DNA of 64,000 nt from Rhodothermus marinus (GTDB lineage Bacteria > Bacteroidota > Rhodothermia > Rhodothermales > Rhodothermaceae): the NCBI RefSeq assembly GCF_009936275.1, contig NZ_AP019797.1, forward strand, positions 1,967,890-2,031,889, in the 5' to 3' direction. Of this stretch, positions 56,748-64,000 are shown in pieces (the stretch's first letter is position 1; each line of letters starts with the position of its first letter). The notes below the pieces were generated by a model, which was not told the DNA's origin, ran no database searches, and saw nothing but the letters and a program-made list of their open reading frames with translations. Made by a program: the position numbers and the translations under genes.

Positions 56748-57248
56748 CTATGCCATGAACAGATACGGCTTCCAGGCGTCGTCGATCGTCCCGACAAACT
56801 CCCGGATGAACATGATGTGGCTGGGACGGAACGGCCGGCTCCGCAGCTTCATGCCGGCCTCCTCGGGCGTGCGGTTTCCTTTCCGATTATTACAGCGCGT
56901 ACAGGCCGTAACCAGGTTCTCCCAGGTGTCCCGACCACCCCGCGAGCGCGGGATGATGTGGTCGACGGTCAGGTTTTCCCGGCTGCCGCAGTACTGGCAC
57001 CGGTAGCCATCCCGGCGCAGAATGTTACGTCGGTTCAACATGATGTGCTTGTAGGGCACCCGGACGTACCACTTGAGGCGCACCACGCTGGGCCAGGGAA
57101 GCTGCACGCTGGGCGAGCGCACAAAGCGACCGGGACGTGCCGCCACCACTTCGGCCTTGCGCAGCAGCACCAGTACGACGGCGCGCTCTACACTGCAGAC
57201 GGTCAGCGCGCTGTAATCCTGGTTCAAGACCAGTACCTGCCCTTTCAT
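56748..57248 (-). CDS. HNH endonuclease-family protein
   Basis: A 166-residue protein. The HNH/zinc-finger core is CQYCGSRENLTVDHIIPRSR in outline, with the catalytic His in DHIIPRSRGG, then CTRCNNRKGNRTPEEAGM. The N-terminal region (VLVLNQDYSALTVCSVERAV) matches a widespread chromosomal HNH subfamily in Bacteroidota and others. A role in DNA or RNA processing is assumed but not known. The start at 57248 (MKGQVLVLNQDY) is preferred over 57275. It is not flanked by mobile-element genes. Confidence 0.88.
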   Translation of the reverse strand: MKGQVLVLNQDYSALTVCSVERAVVLVLLRKAEVVAARPGRFVRSPSVQLPWPSVVRLKWYVRVPYKHIMLNRRNILRRDGYRCQYCGSRENLTVDHIIPRSRGGRDTWENLVTACTRCNNRKGNRTPEEAGMKLRSRPFRPSHIMFIREFVGTIDDAWKPYLFMA

Positions 57249-57520
57249 GGCACCCACCCACGGACTGAGATGCACCGAACGACCCGAACCGTCACGGTGT
57301 GCCCGCAGGCGCGTGCCGTATGCCGTGGCCCTATGTGCGTGTTGCGATACGGGAAGGCTTTTCCAGGGTTGCCATAACGGAATTACACGCCCCGGACACC
57401 CCGGGATCCGGCAGAAATTTACAACAAAAACACCGAACTACCAAGCGCAATAACAAACCTTTAACCTGGCCTCATCAGAAACGTGCTGTACACGTTCCCC
57501 CATTGCTTTCGTTCCCGGGC

Positions 57521-57793
57521 CTATTCCTGGCACTGTACCAGCCCTTCTCGCACCAACTCATCCAGAAAGGCCCGCACCTGGCGTTCGGCCTCCTCCTGCG
57601 TCACCTCGTAGTGGTCCAGCAACGCCGCCACCAGCTCTTCGATCGTCCGGCGACCGGCTTCCAGCTGCTCCCAGATGAATACACCCGTCGCGTTCAGCGT
57701 GTAGTACGATTTGGTCTCCAGGTGCAGCAGCACCCCTTCGCCTTCGTCGAACCGCGTAAAGTTCACGCGCGGATCCGGCTCGTAGCGTGCCAT
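57521..57793 (-). CDS. PqqD-like RiPP recognition protein (lasso B1 type)
   Basis: A 90-residue PqqD-family protein with the winged-helix recognition pattern: FTRFDEGEGVLLHLETKSYYTLNATGVFIWEQL in outline, then TIEELVAALLDHYEV. Stand-alone PqqD proteins bind RiPP leader peptides and deliver them to the processing enzymes. It is the last gene of a reverse cassette with HprK-like, B2-like and nucleotidyltransferase genes, 3 bases after the HprK-like stop. No precursor peptide gene is evident in the 272 bases downstream. Confidence 0.88.
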   Translation of the reverse strand: MARYEPDPRVNFTRFDEGEGVLLHLETKSYYTLNATGVFIWEQLEAGRRTIEELVAALLDHYEVTQEEAERQVRAFLDELVREGLVQCQE

Positions 57794-57796
57794 GCC

Positions 57797-58780
57797 TTAC
57801 GCGCTGGTCTGGTGAACCGATACCGATGATTCCGGGAGGGCGGCCGCCAGCATTTGCTCCAGCCGCCCGGGCCGATCGAGCAGGTCCGGACCGGCCTCCA
57901 GCAGGTAAGCCGGTGCCTGGCGGACCAACCGCCCCATCACGTCAAGCAAACGGCGTTCCGCGGGATCATCCGCGCGCCCGAGCAGCAGACTGGCCTGCAC
58001 CAGTCGCCCGAAGGCCTCGCTGCGCCGAAGCGGCACCAGCCGACTTTCCGGAATATCGGCACGTTCTGGAAAAATCAACAGCACCGGACGACACCGCGGC
58101 TGAAACCGCCCGGGATGCAGCCGGTCCATCCGCACGCGCAACTTCGCCGGATCGGTGGGTTGCCGATCCGGGCAGGCAGCTACCTCGGGAAAATAGCGTG
58201 CACTCTCCGGATCGAGCCCGAAATCCTCCCGAAAGGAAACCGCCACGATGTCCTCCCCGCTTCGATGCACCAGTACGGCGTCGTCGGTCAGATAGGACCA
58301 CCCGCGCCGGACCAGACTGTAGGCCAGTGTCGATTTGCCCGAATCGCTCCGCCCCACCAGCAGCACGCCGCTGTCGCGCCAGACCAGCCCGGCCGCATGC
58401 AGGCCGAACCAACCTTTCTCGCGCAATAACAGACTCACGGCCAGCACCAGCCCGAAGGCAAACTCGGGCCGCGTCTCGGCACCGGAGGGCACGTAGCCGT
58501 CCAGTTCCGTACCCTGCCCCCTGAATGCCACCGGACCGTACCGGAGCCACCAGCCCGACGCCCCCGCCAGCAACCGGCAGGAAGCCGTCTCGAATACGAC
58601 GGGCCAGGCCGGATCGTCACGGGTCGCCGGAAAAAGCCGAAGCGTCCAGTCCGGGGTGGCGTTCTGCCGTCCAGGCCTGAAGCGATGGTAGCGGAGCACC
58701 CGATCGGCCTGCTGTTGCAGTGCGGGTCGCTCACTTTCCAGCAGCAGCACGAATCGCTCGAAGCTGTAACTCGTCTTCAT
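57797..58780 (-). CDS. HPr kinase-like P-loop protein of the RiPP cassette
   Basis: A 327-residue protein with the HPr kinase fold. The motif LHAAGLVWRDSGVLLVGRSDSGKSTLAYSLV in outline has Walker A GRSDSGKS at 143-150, and YLTDDAVLVH carries the second motif. In lasso-peptide clusters such as paeninodin, relatives phosphorylate a serine on the precursor. The ATG at 58780 overlaps the B2 stop by 4 bases, showing coupling. Classical HPr or PTS genes are not nearby, so a carbon-control role is unlikely. Confidence 0.85.
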   Translation of the reverse strand: MKTSYSFERFVLLLESERPALQQQADRVLRYHRFRPGRQNATPDWTLRLFPATRDDPAWPVVFETASCRLLAGASGWWLRYGPVAFRGQGTELDGYVPSGAETRPEFAFGLVLAVSLLLREKGWFGLHAAGLVWRDSGVLLVGRSDSGKSTLAYSLVRRGWSYLTDDAVLVHRSGEDIVAVSFREDFGLDPESARYFPEVAACPDRQPTDPAKLRVRMDRLHPGRFQPRCRPVLLIFPERADIPESRLVPLRRSEAFGRLVQASLLLGRADDPAERRLLDVMGRLVRQAPAYLLEAGPDLLDRPGRLEQMLAAALPESSVSVHQTSA

Positions 58781-59319
58781 GCGCGGTGCCCGTCGGGTGG
58801 GTGCGTGTAGGTAATGGCAAATTGTTGCCGCGGATCGACGGCTTCGGCCACCGGCCGTCCTTCCCATTCCACCCAGGCGTGCCCCCGCAACTGGCCGTTT
58901 TCGCGCGTTACCCCGAAGCGAATGCACACAGGCTTACCGGCCCGCCGGTAGAAATGATACAGCAGCAACGCCTGCTTCATGCAGAAGTCGCGCCCGTAAA
59001 GCCGTCGGAGCACCGCCAGCGTCAGACGCTCGACGCGCCGGAGCTCATCTTCTCCAAGGGGCGCATCCTCCGGACCGGGTTCAAACAGCGCCAGCAGGGC
59101 CGGCAGCGGAAGTCGTCGTTGATTTCGTTCGACCCGGACGATCAGCCGGAAGATCTGTCGGAGCCACCGCAGATCGCCCCGTTGCCATTTGCGCCAGATG
59201 CGATGCCGCCAGCTCAGTCGGAGCAACCGTCGGAGCGAGGGCGGCTGCACCATGTCAGGCGTGGCGGGAGCCTGTCGCACGCGCCCCTGATTTTGCAGGT
59301 TGCGCAAACGGGTCAGCAT
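58777..59319 (-). CDS. Lasso-type B2 transglutaminase-fold leader protease
   Basis: A 180-residue protein of the McjB-C-terminal/transglutaminase-like family. The catalytic triad candidates are Cys113 in GRDFCMKQALLLYHFYRRAG, His147 in GHAWVEWEG and Asp162 in EAVDPRQQF. In lasso biosynthesis this enzyme (B2) removes the leader peptide. The first 60 residues are basic and helical. It lies between the nucleotidyltransferase gene (7-base gap) and the HprK-like gene. No macrocyclase is seen. Confidence 0.88.
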   Translation of the reverse strand: MLTRLRNLQNQGRVRQAPATPDMVQPPSLRRLLRLSWRHRIWRKWQRGDLRWLRQIFRLIVRVERNQRRLPLPALLALFEPGPEDAPLGEDELRRVERLTLAVLRRLYGRDFCMKQALLLYHFYRRAGKPVCIRFGVTRENGQLRGHAWVEWEGRPVAEAVDPRQQFAITYTHPPDGHRA

Positions 59320-59326
59320 ACGTCCC

Positions 59327-60394
59327 TCAATGTTGAATGCCCAGCAGCGGGCGCGTCGTGTAAAAAAGCGTCGTCAGCAGCAGGTAGCGCAGCCGCGCGG
59401 CCGGATGCTCCCGGCACTGCACATGGAAAGCAAAGCGTTGCCAGAAAGATCGCCAGGCGTCCGAACGCCCGATGCCGTCCAGAACGTGCCGGGCCAGTCG
59501 TTCCACGCGCCGGTCCTGCCGGACGATCCGAAGCGCCTCCGCCGGCAATGCAACGCCCAGCCCCTCGTGCACCAGCCACAACCCCAGCCGTACCATACGC
59601 CGGCATTGCCATTGCCGGGCTATCTGCCAGACGCGCTCCCAGTCTAACTCCGGAAAGTGCCGCAACAACCCGGCCACGTCGCACATCCATTTCAGGCTGC
59701 GCCACTGATGTTTGGCGCTGTGCAGGCAGAGCAGCGGCAGCAACGCTTCGACCGGAAGCGTCCGCACCGTCTGTCCGCCCAGGTCGATGTGCCGCGCTTC
59801 CGCCAGCAATGCCCGGATATCCGGCTGGGGCGCAAAGCGCCAGGGAGCCACCCCCGTGTGCAGATCGACCATCAGCAGGCGGTCCGGCGTCCGGTACGGA
59901 TGCTCGCGCTGCAGCCGCAGATACACCCGGCGTACCATCCCCCGATGCGGCACGTCCCGATGGTACCCCAGTTCGAACACCACGGCCTCGGCCCGGTCGA
60001 AGTCAGGCTCGGCCACCAGCAGATCGATGTCGGATGCCGGACGCAATGCCGGATCGCCGTAGGCCATCCGTCCCAGCACGACCCCTTTGTAGAACAGGAC
60101 GGGCACGCCCGTCGCTTCGAACGCCCGGTGCAGCCGCTGCACCTCCCGGACCTGCAGGCCGGCCTGCGCCACCGCCGCCAGGTAATGCGGCCGCAGGGCC
60201 GCCAGCAGCGCCTCGGGAACCTTCGCCGGGGAAGCCGCCTTCAGCGCCCGGTACAGCAGCGGTCCCACGCCCTGCTGCACGGCCAGCCGGGCCACTTCGG
60301 CCGGATCCGCCGGACCCGCCGGCGCGGGCATCGGCGTGCCCTGCCAGTAGGCCCGCAGGCAGGCCTGAAGATAGCGCTGTGCAGCGTTGCTCAT
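59327..60394 (-). CDS. RiPP-associated nucleotidyltransferase (PF14907-like)
   Basis: A 355-residue nucleotidyltransferase-fold protein. The motif PVLFYKGVVLGRMAYGDPALRPASDIDLLV in outline has the metal-binding Asp122 and Asp124, and the HTGVAPWRFAPQPD and LCLHSAKHQWRSLKWMCDVA segments are typical. Relatives recur next to lasso B2 and HprK genes, but their chemistry is unknown; nucleotidylation of a peptide or small molecule is a guess. It is the first gene of the cassette, 111 bases from the divergent tsaC. Confidence 0.82.
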   Translation of the reverse strand: MSNAAQRYLQACLRAYWQGTPMPAPAGPADPAEVARLAVQQGVGPLLYRALKAASPAKVPEALLAALRPHYLAAVAQAGLQVREVQRLHRAFEATGVPVLFYKGVVLGRMAYGDPALRPASDIDLLVAEPDFDRAEAVVFELGYHRDVPHRGMVRRVYLRLQREHPYRTPDRLLMVDLHTGVAPWRFAPQPDIRALLAEARHIDLGGQTVRTLPVEALLPLLCLHSAKHQWRSLKWMCDVAGLLRHFPELDWERVWQIARQWQCRRMVRLGLWLVHEGLGVALPAEALRIVRQDRRVERLARHVLDGIGRSDAWRSFWQRFAFHVQCREHPAARLRYLLLTTLFYTTRPLLGIQH

Positions 60395-60505
60395 GACCGA
60401 ACGGTGCCGATGCAGCAGGATAGAAGCGTGCCGTTATAAAAACGCGAAAACAACCGCCGACCGAGATCCGCTTTTGGCGCAAGCCGCCCCCGACGATTGA
60501 CGCGT

Positions 60506-61459
60506 ATGGCTTCCAGAGAAACCCTGCTGACGACCGACGTGCACGAGGCGGCCGCCCTGATTCGCCGGGGCGAGCTGGTGGCCTTCCCCACCGAGACGGT
60601 CTACGGGCTCGGGGCCGATGCGTTCAATCCGGAGGCCGTCCGGAAAATTTTCGAAGCCAAAGGCCGACCGCTCGACAACCCGCTCATCGTGCACATTGCC
60701 CATCTCGATCAGCTTGCGCGCCTGGTACGCGACGTGCCGGAAGCCGCCCGGCGCTTCATGGAACGGTTCTTTCCCGGCCCCTTGACGCTGGTGCTACCGC
60801 GCCACCCGGACGTGCCCGACGAGGTGACGGCCGGGTTGCCCACGGTGGGCGTGCGCATGCCCCGCCACCCGGTAGCGCGGGCGTTCCTGGAGGCCTGTGG
60901 CACGCCGGTGGCCGCTCCGTCGGCCAACCGCTCCGGCCGCCCCAGCCCGACCCGCTGGGAGGCCGTCTATGCCGACCTGAACGGCCGCATCGCCTGCATT
61001 CTGCAGGGTGACCGGAGCGACATGGGACTGGAATCGACCGTGGTGGACTGTACCGGACCCGAGCCGGTGGTACTGCGGGCCGGTGCCGTACCGCTGGAGG
61101 CGCTCCGCGAAGTGGTGCCCGAAACGCGCCTGGTGGGCAATGAAATGTCACTCAAAGCGCGCAGCCCGGGCACGCGCTACCGCCACTATGCCCCGCAGGC
61201 CCGTGTGGTGCTGGTCGATCACCCGGACGAAGCCGTTCCCGATCCGCGCCATGCCTACATCGGCCTGACCCCGCCCGCCCACCCTGAAGCGTTCGGCGCC
61301 TGCTGCATCTGCCCGGACGTGGAAACGTATGCCTACGAACTGTTCGATTTCTTCCGCCGCTGCGACGCGCAGGGCTGCACGCGCATCTACGCCCAGCGTG
61401 TACCCCGAACCGGACTCGGCCTGGCCCTCATGGATCGCCTCGAACGCGCCGCCTCCTGA
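60506..61459 (+). CDS. tsaC: Threonylcarbamoyl-AMP synthase (Sua5 type)
   Basis: A 317-residue protein with an N-terminal YrdC domain (GELVAFPTETVYGLGADAFN, GPLTLVLPRH, PVAAPSANRSGRPSPTRWEA) and the extra C-terminal Sua5 domain joined by RSPGTRYRHYAPQA. It makes threonylcarbamoyl-AMP for the t6A modification of ANN-decoding tRNAs. The ATG at 60506 is preferred to an in-frame TTG at 60497. It diverges from the RiPP cassette. Confidence 0.95.
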   Translation: MASRETLLTTDVHEAAALIRRGELVAFPTETVYGLGADAFNPEAVRKIFEAKGRPLDNPLIVHIAHLDQLARLVRDVPEAARRFMERFFPGPLTLVLPRHPDVPDEVTAGLPTVGVRMPRHPVARAFLEACGTPVAAPSANRSGRPSPTRWEAVYADLNGRIACILQGDRSDMGLESTVVDCTGPEPVVLRAGAVPLEALREVVPETRLVGNEMSLKARSPGTRYRHYAPQARVVLVDHPDEAVPDPRHAYIGLTPPAHPEAFGACCICPDVETYAYELFDFFRRCDAQGCTRIYAQRVPRTGLGLALMDRLERAAS

Positions 61460-61556
61460 AATCTCCTCGAAACATACACCTTGCCCGACCCTTTCAAGCC
61501 CTTGCGAACAATTTTTGTTGCTCGCTCTTCGAAACGGCTTTCTTTCCGATACGATC

Positions 61557-61919
61557 ATGCGGCGATTGTTACAGACATGCAGCTTACTTCTGCTGTGGGG
61601 CTTGCTATCCTTCGCAGGGAGCCCGGTTTACGGACAGACGACGCCCCCGTCGCCTACCTACCAGCTCGTACCAGCTGCTCCCAATCCATTTCAGACGCGC
61701 ACCTCGTTTACATTGACCGTAAGCGCCACGCAACCCGTACGTATCGAATTGTTCAACCTGCTGGGGCAACGGGTCCGTCTCCTCTATGAGGGCGTACTTT
61801 CCGCTAATACACCCTACGTGTTTCAGATCGAAGCCGGTGATCTTCCCGGTGGACTCTACCTGTATCGCATTCAGGGCGCCACGTTCAGCGTTACACGCCG
61901 TCTGATGCTCATACGATAA
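61557..61919 (+). CDS. Mini-protein: signal peptide plus T9SS sorting domain
   Basis: A 120-residue secreted protein. A signal peptide of about 26 residues (LLQTCSLLLLWGLLSFAGSP) and a short Pro-rich linker are followed by a complete type A C-terminal sorting domain: PAAPNPFQTRTSFTLTV, VRIELFNLLGQRVRLLYEG and GGLYLYRIQGATFSVTRRLMLIR. It has no separate cargo domain. T9SS substrates are exported across the outer membrane and anchored or released. An upstream GAAACGGCTTTC (61531-61542) loosely resembles the paa operator. Confidence 0.85.
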   Translation: MRRLLQTCSLLLLWGLLSFAGSPVYGQTTPPSPTYQLVPAAPNPFQTRTSFTLTVSATQPVRIELFNLLGQRVRLLYEGVLSANTPYVFQIEAGDLPGGLYLYRIQGATFSVTRRLMLIR

Positions 61920-61920
61920 G

Positions 61921-62460
61921 CTATGGCGTCTGAATCATCAGATCGCCATACGAGACCAGATCGTTGCCCCGGTAGATGAAAAGCCGGTGCAGCCCCTGTA
62001 GGCGGGCCAGATTGCGGTCGGGGGTCAGGATGAGGGGGTCGAAGATGAACACGTAGGTGCCGGGCTGCGAGAGCGAAGGGTGCTCGTCCAGCAGCCGCAT
62101 GCGGCCTTCCACGTCCTCGGCCCAGATGCTCAGCGAGCCGCTCAGCGACGAAAAGACGTGAAACGGCACGCGCACTTCACCGCTTCCTGTGTACGGGTTC
62201 GGATAGGCCGGATCGAAGCGTAGATACCCCCGGAAGGCCGGTGCCACCCGCCAGTCGTCCGGGTCTTCCGAGAGCACCTGGCCGTTTTCGTCGGTGCGCG
62301 TGAAGCCTTCCGGCGGCCGAAACGCCGCGCTCAGAAAATCTTCCTGCTGGCGGTTGTCGCATCCCGTCAAAATCAGAAGAAGCAGCAGCGCGGCTTGCAC
62401 CAGACGGCCGGCCGTCGTAGCATAGGGGCGTCGATCCTGCGGGCAAGTCGTCGAAGGCAT
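61921..62460 (-). CDS. Lipoprotein, unknown
   Basis: A 179-residue protein with a lipobox (LLLLLILTGC) at about residue 34. It then has a beta-sandwich-like region (YLRFDPAYPNPYTGSGEVRVPFHVF in outline, then SLSIWAEDVEGRMRLLDEHP and FIFDPLILTPDRNL). This resembles the FlgD-like/T9SS-associated folds of Bacteroidota, in which PNP motifs are frequent. The start codon overlaps that of the divergent ABC ATPase (CATG at 62458-62461). It converges on the mini-protein gene with stops one base apart. Confidence 0.72.
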   Translation of the reverse strand: MPSTTCPQDRRPYATTAGRLVQAALLLLLILTGCDNRQQEDFLSAAFRPPEGFTRTDENGQVLSEDPDDWRVAPAFRGYLRFDPAYPNPYTGSGEVRVPFHVFSSLSGSLSIWAEDVEGRMRLLDEHPSLSQPGTYVFIFDPLILTPDRNLARLQGLHRLFIYRGNDLVSYGDLMIQTP

Positions 62461-63247
62461 GGTTGCGGCCAATGGATTGCGGGTAGCGCTAGGTGGACGT
62501 ACGATTCTGGACGGGCTCACCTTCGAGATCCCGGCCGGTTCCTTCGTAGGCCTGCTGGGACCGAACGGCAGCGGCAAAACCACGCTGATCCGCACGATCA
62601 GTGGCGTCCTTCCCTACACGGGACACCTGTCGCTGCGGGGACGGCCGCTGCGAAGCTGGCCGCGCCGGGCACTGGCCCGCCAGGTGGCCGTCGTGCGACA
62701 GGCCCCCACGCTGGCGTTCGACTTCACCGTCGAGGACATCGTGCTGCTGGGCCGCGCCCCACACAAGGGCTGGCTCGAGCCGTTCACGGCGGCCGACCGC
62801 GCCCGCGTGCGCGAAGCGCTGGCCGCCGTCGACCTGGCCGACGCCGCCCATCGGCTGATCCACACGCTCAGCGGCGGCGAGCAGCAGCGCGTCTTTCTGG
62901 CCCAGGCACTGGCCCAGGAGGCCGACCTGCTGCTGCTCGACGAGCCCACGGCCCACCTCGACGTGCACTACCAGTTCGAATTCCTCGACCGCGTGCGCGG
63001 TCTGGTGGCCGAAGGCCGTACGGTCGTGGCCGTCTTTCACGACCTGTCGCTGGCCGCCCGCTACGCCGATCGCCTGCTCGTGCTGCATCGGGGCCGCCTC
63101 GTGGCCGACGGTCCCCCGGCCGAAGTGCTCGCCGAAGCGCTCATCGCCCGCGTCTTCCGCATGGCCGCCCGTATCCACTACCTGCCCGACGGCCTGCCCT
63201 GCATTCAGTACCTCCACCCGATCACCGAAAACGCAACGTCCGCATGA
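62459..63247 (+). CDS. ABC transporter ATPase, cobalamin/iron-siderophore type
   Basis: A 262-residue ATPase of the BtuD/FecE/HmuV group. Walker A is GPNGSGKTT, the signature is LSGGEQQRVFLAQALAQ, Walker B is LLLLDEPTAHLD and the switch His is in VVAVFHDLSLAARY. It would pair with a FecCD-type permease and a periplasmic binding protein, neither of which is in the window. Its stop overlaps the PduO gene by 4 bases, which favours cobalamin uptake over iron. Confidence 0.88.
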   Translation: MVAANGLRVALGGRTILDGLTFEIPAGSFVGLLGPNGSGKTTLIRTISGVLPYTGHLSLRGRPLRSWPRRALARQVAVVRQAPTLAFDFTVEDIVLLGRAPHKGWLEPFTAADRARVREALAAVDLADAAHRLIHTLSGGEQQRVFLAQALAQEADLLLLDEPTAHLDVHYQFEFLDRVRGLVAEGRTVVAVFHDLSLAARYADRLLVLHRGRLVADGPPAEVLAEALIARVFRMAARIHYLPDGLPCIQYLHPITENATSA

Positions 63248-63801
63248 AGATTTACACCCGCACCGGCGACGACGGCACGACCGGACTCTTCGGCGGGGGA
63301 CGCGTGCCCAAATCCCACCCGCGCATTGCCGCCTACGGGACGGTGGACGAGCTGAACTCCTGGCTCGGACTGGTGCGCGCGCACCTGCTGCCCGAAGAAA
63401 ACGAACTCGACGCCCTGCTCCAGCGCCTGCAGGGCATGCTCTTCGACACCGGCGCCGACCTGGCCACTCCGCTCGACAGCCGCGCCCGCACCGTCCGCAT
63501 CGAACCCCGTCACGTGGAAGCGCTCGAACAGGAAATCGACCGGCTCGAAGCACAACTGCCCCCGCTGAAGACGTTCATCCTGCCGGGCGGTGCGCCGGCT
63601 GCGGCCATGCTGCACGTGGCCCGCACGGTCTGCCGCCGGGCCGAGCGGCACGTCGTCAAAGCCATGCAGCAGGAGACGCTCAATCCCGAGGTGCTGCGCT
63701 TTCTGAACCGTCTCTCCGACCTGCTTTTCGTGCTGGCTCGATGGCTCAACCACCGGCGGCACGTGGCCGAAACGCCCTGGCTGCCGGAAAAACGCACCTG
63801 A
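63244..63801 (+). CDS. ATP:cob(I)alamin adenosyltransferase (PduO type)
   Basis: A 185-residue enzyme forming adenosylcobalamin. It starts KIYTRTGDDGTTGLFGGGRV with the ATP-binding TRTGDDG. It also has YGTVDELNSWLG, FILPGGAPAAAMLHVARTVCRRAER in outline, and LNRLSDLLFVLARWLN. These are the full PduO signatures. It is translationally coupled to the ABC ATPase, so together they form a cobalamin uptake and activation pair. Confidence 0.95.
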   Translation: MKIYTRTGDDGTTGLFGGGRVPKSHPRIAAYGTVDELNSWLGLVRAHLLPEENELDALLQRLQGMLFDTGADLATPLDSRARTVRIEPRHVEALEQEIDRLEAQLPPLKTFILPGGAPAAAMLHVARTVCRRAERHVVKAMQQETLNPEVLRFLNRLSDLLFVLARWLNHRRHVAETPWLPEKRT

Positions 63802-63844
63802 CGCCGAACTTTTATCCGGCACGTTGCTTTGTTAAATTGACCCC

Positions 63845-63856
63845 GGAAGCGCTTTT
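63845..63856 (+). promoter_or_regulatory. Candidate operator before hutU
   Basis: GGAAGCGCTTTT matches the shared palindrome at 11 of 12 positions. It is preceded by TTAAATTG (63832-63839), a weak -7-like box five bases upstream. The hutU ATG is at 63877. Confidence 0.45.
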
Positions 63857-63876
63857 GATCAAGACACCCGGTCGCC

Positions 63877-64000
63877 ATGGAGACGACGCCGATCACCGTT
63901 CGCGCCCCGCGCGGCACCACGTTGCACTGCAAGGGCTGGCATCAGGAGGCCGCCCTCCGCATGCTGATGAACAATCTGGACCCGGAAGTCGCCGAGAAAC
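63877..64000 (+). CDS. hutU: Urocanate hydratase, N-terminal fragment (runs off window)
   Basis: The first 41 codons read [20 protein letters not shown], then [20 protein letters not shown]. This is the conserved beginning of urocanase, the second enzyme of histidine degradation, which converts urocanate to imidazolonepropionate. The ATG at 63877 is the natural start. The remaining part, about 500 residues, lies outside the window. The gene starts 75 bases after pduO with its own candidate promoter and operator, so it is probably a separate unit. Confidence 0.9.
   Translation, partial: METTPITVRAPRGTTLHCKGWHQEAALRMLMNNLDPEVAEK

Noticed and set aside
57440..57510. A 21-codon reverse ORF just after the PqqD-like gene, as a possible RiPP precursor
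   Set aside because: It is too short, with no leader/core pattern, no clear ribosome site and no candidate macrolactam Gly-Asp/Glu spacing.
57275..57520. Intergenic 57.25-57.52 kb examined for a precursor or terminator
   Set aside because: It has GC-rich short inverted repeats around GGATCC near 57405 but no U-tract and no convincing gene on either strand.

Overview
The window is one contiguous, GC-rich stretch of bacterial chromosome with gene content typical of a thermophilic Rhodothermus-like member of the Rhodothermota/Bacteroidota. Four things support this: a T9SS-type C-terminal sorting domain, promoter -7 boxes of the TAnnTTTG type (for example in front of the tRNA-Phe gene), a ba3-type haem-copper oxidase, and Bacteroidota-like features in the housekeeping proteins. 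The taxon is an inference from recognised protein families, not from a database match. I saw no prophage, insertion sequence or CRISPR array. Almost every base lies in or next to a gene.

Layout. 1-9 kb: the end of uxaE, tRNA-Phe with its terminator, a 3-methyladenine DNA glycosylase, a TPR protein, a thiolase, a frameshifted DUF2231 gene, a CopB-type copper ATPase and a UbiB/AarF kinase-like protein. 9-18.4 kb: a 1156-residue outer-membrane barrel protein, a beta-propeller, purD, a gamma-carbonic-anhydrase-like protein and mutS. 18.5-33.1 kb: a phenylacetate catabolic island. It holds paaABCD, then a Doc toxin/antitoxin pair, a reverse-strand operon (enoyl-CoA hydratase, fused alpha/beta 2-oxoacid dehydrogenase E1, unassigned Rossmann protein), and the divergent paaGHIJYZ genes. 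paaE and paaK are not in the window. 33-45 kb: two small membrane proteins, a polysaccharide deacetylase, alaS, a pair of REP-like hairpins, a six-bladed propeller, a lone nucleotidyltransferase, the ba3 oxidase operon and an alanine-rich lipoprotein. 44.6-54 kb: metG diverging from a hisB-proC-hisH-hisA-hisF operon, then a molybdenum-carrier-like protein, thpR, lolA and a flippase-like membrane protein. 54-64 kb: rlmB, a PLP decarboxylase, an HNH nuclease, a four-gene RiPP (lasso-type) maturation cassette, tsaC/sua5, a secreted mini-protein made almost only of a T9SS signal, a lipoprotein, a cobalamin pair (BtuD-like ATPase and PduO) and the start of hutU.

Two observations stand out. First, a 12-bp near-palindrome with a central CG (consensus GGAAGCGCTTTC) lies just upstream of paaA, paaG, paaJ, the divergent enoyl-CoA hydratase operon, the distant thiolase gene at 4 kb and hutU. 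In several cases it sits directly downstream of a -7/-10 box, as a repressor operator would. It suggests one regulon for aromatic/acyl-CoA and histidine catabolism. Second, the cassette at 57.5-60.4 kb encodes a PqqD-like recognition protein, an HPr-kinase-like protein, a lasso B2-type transglutaminase-fold protease and a nucleotidyltransferase. I could find neither a precursor peptide nor an asparagine-synthetase-like cyclase beside it. It may be a trans-acting or divergent RiPP system.
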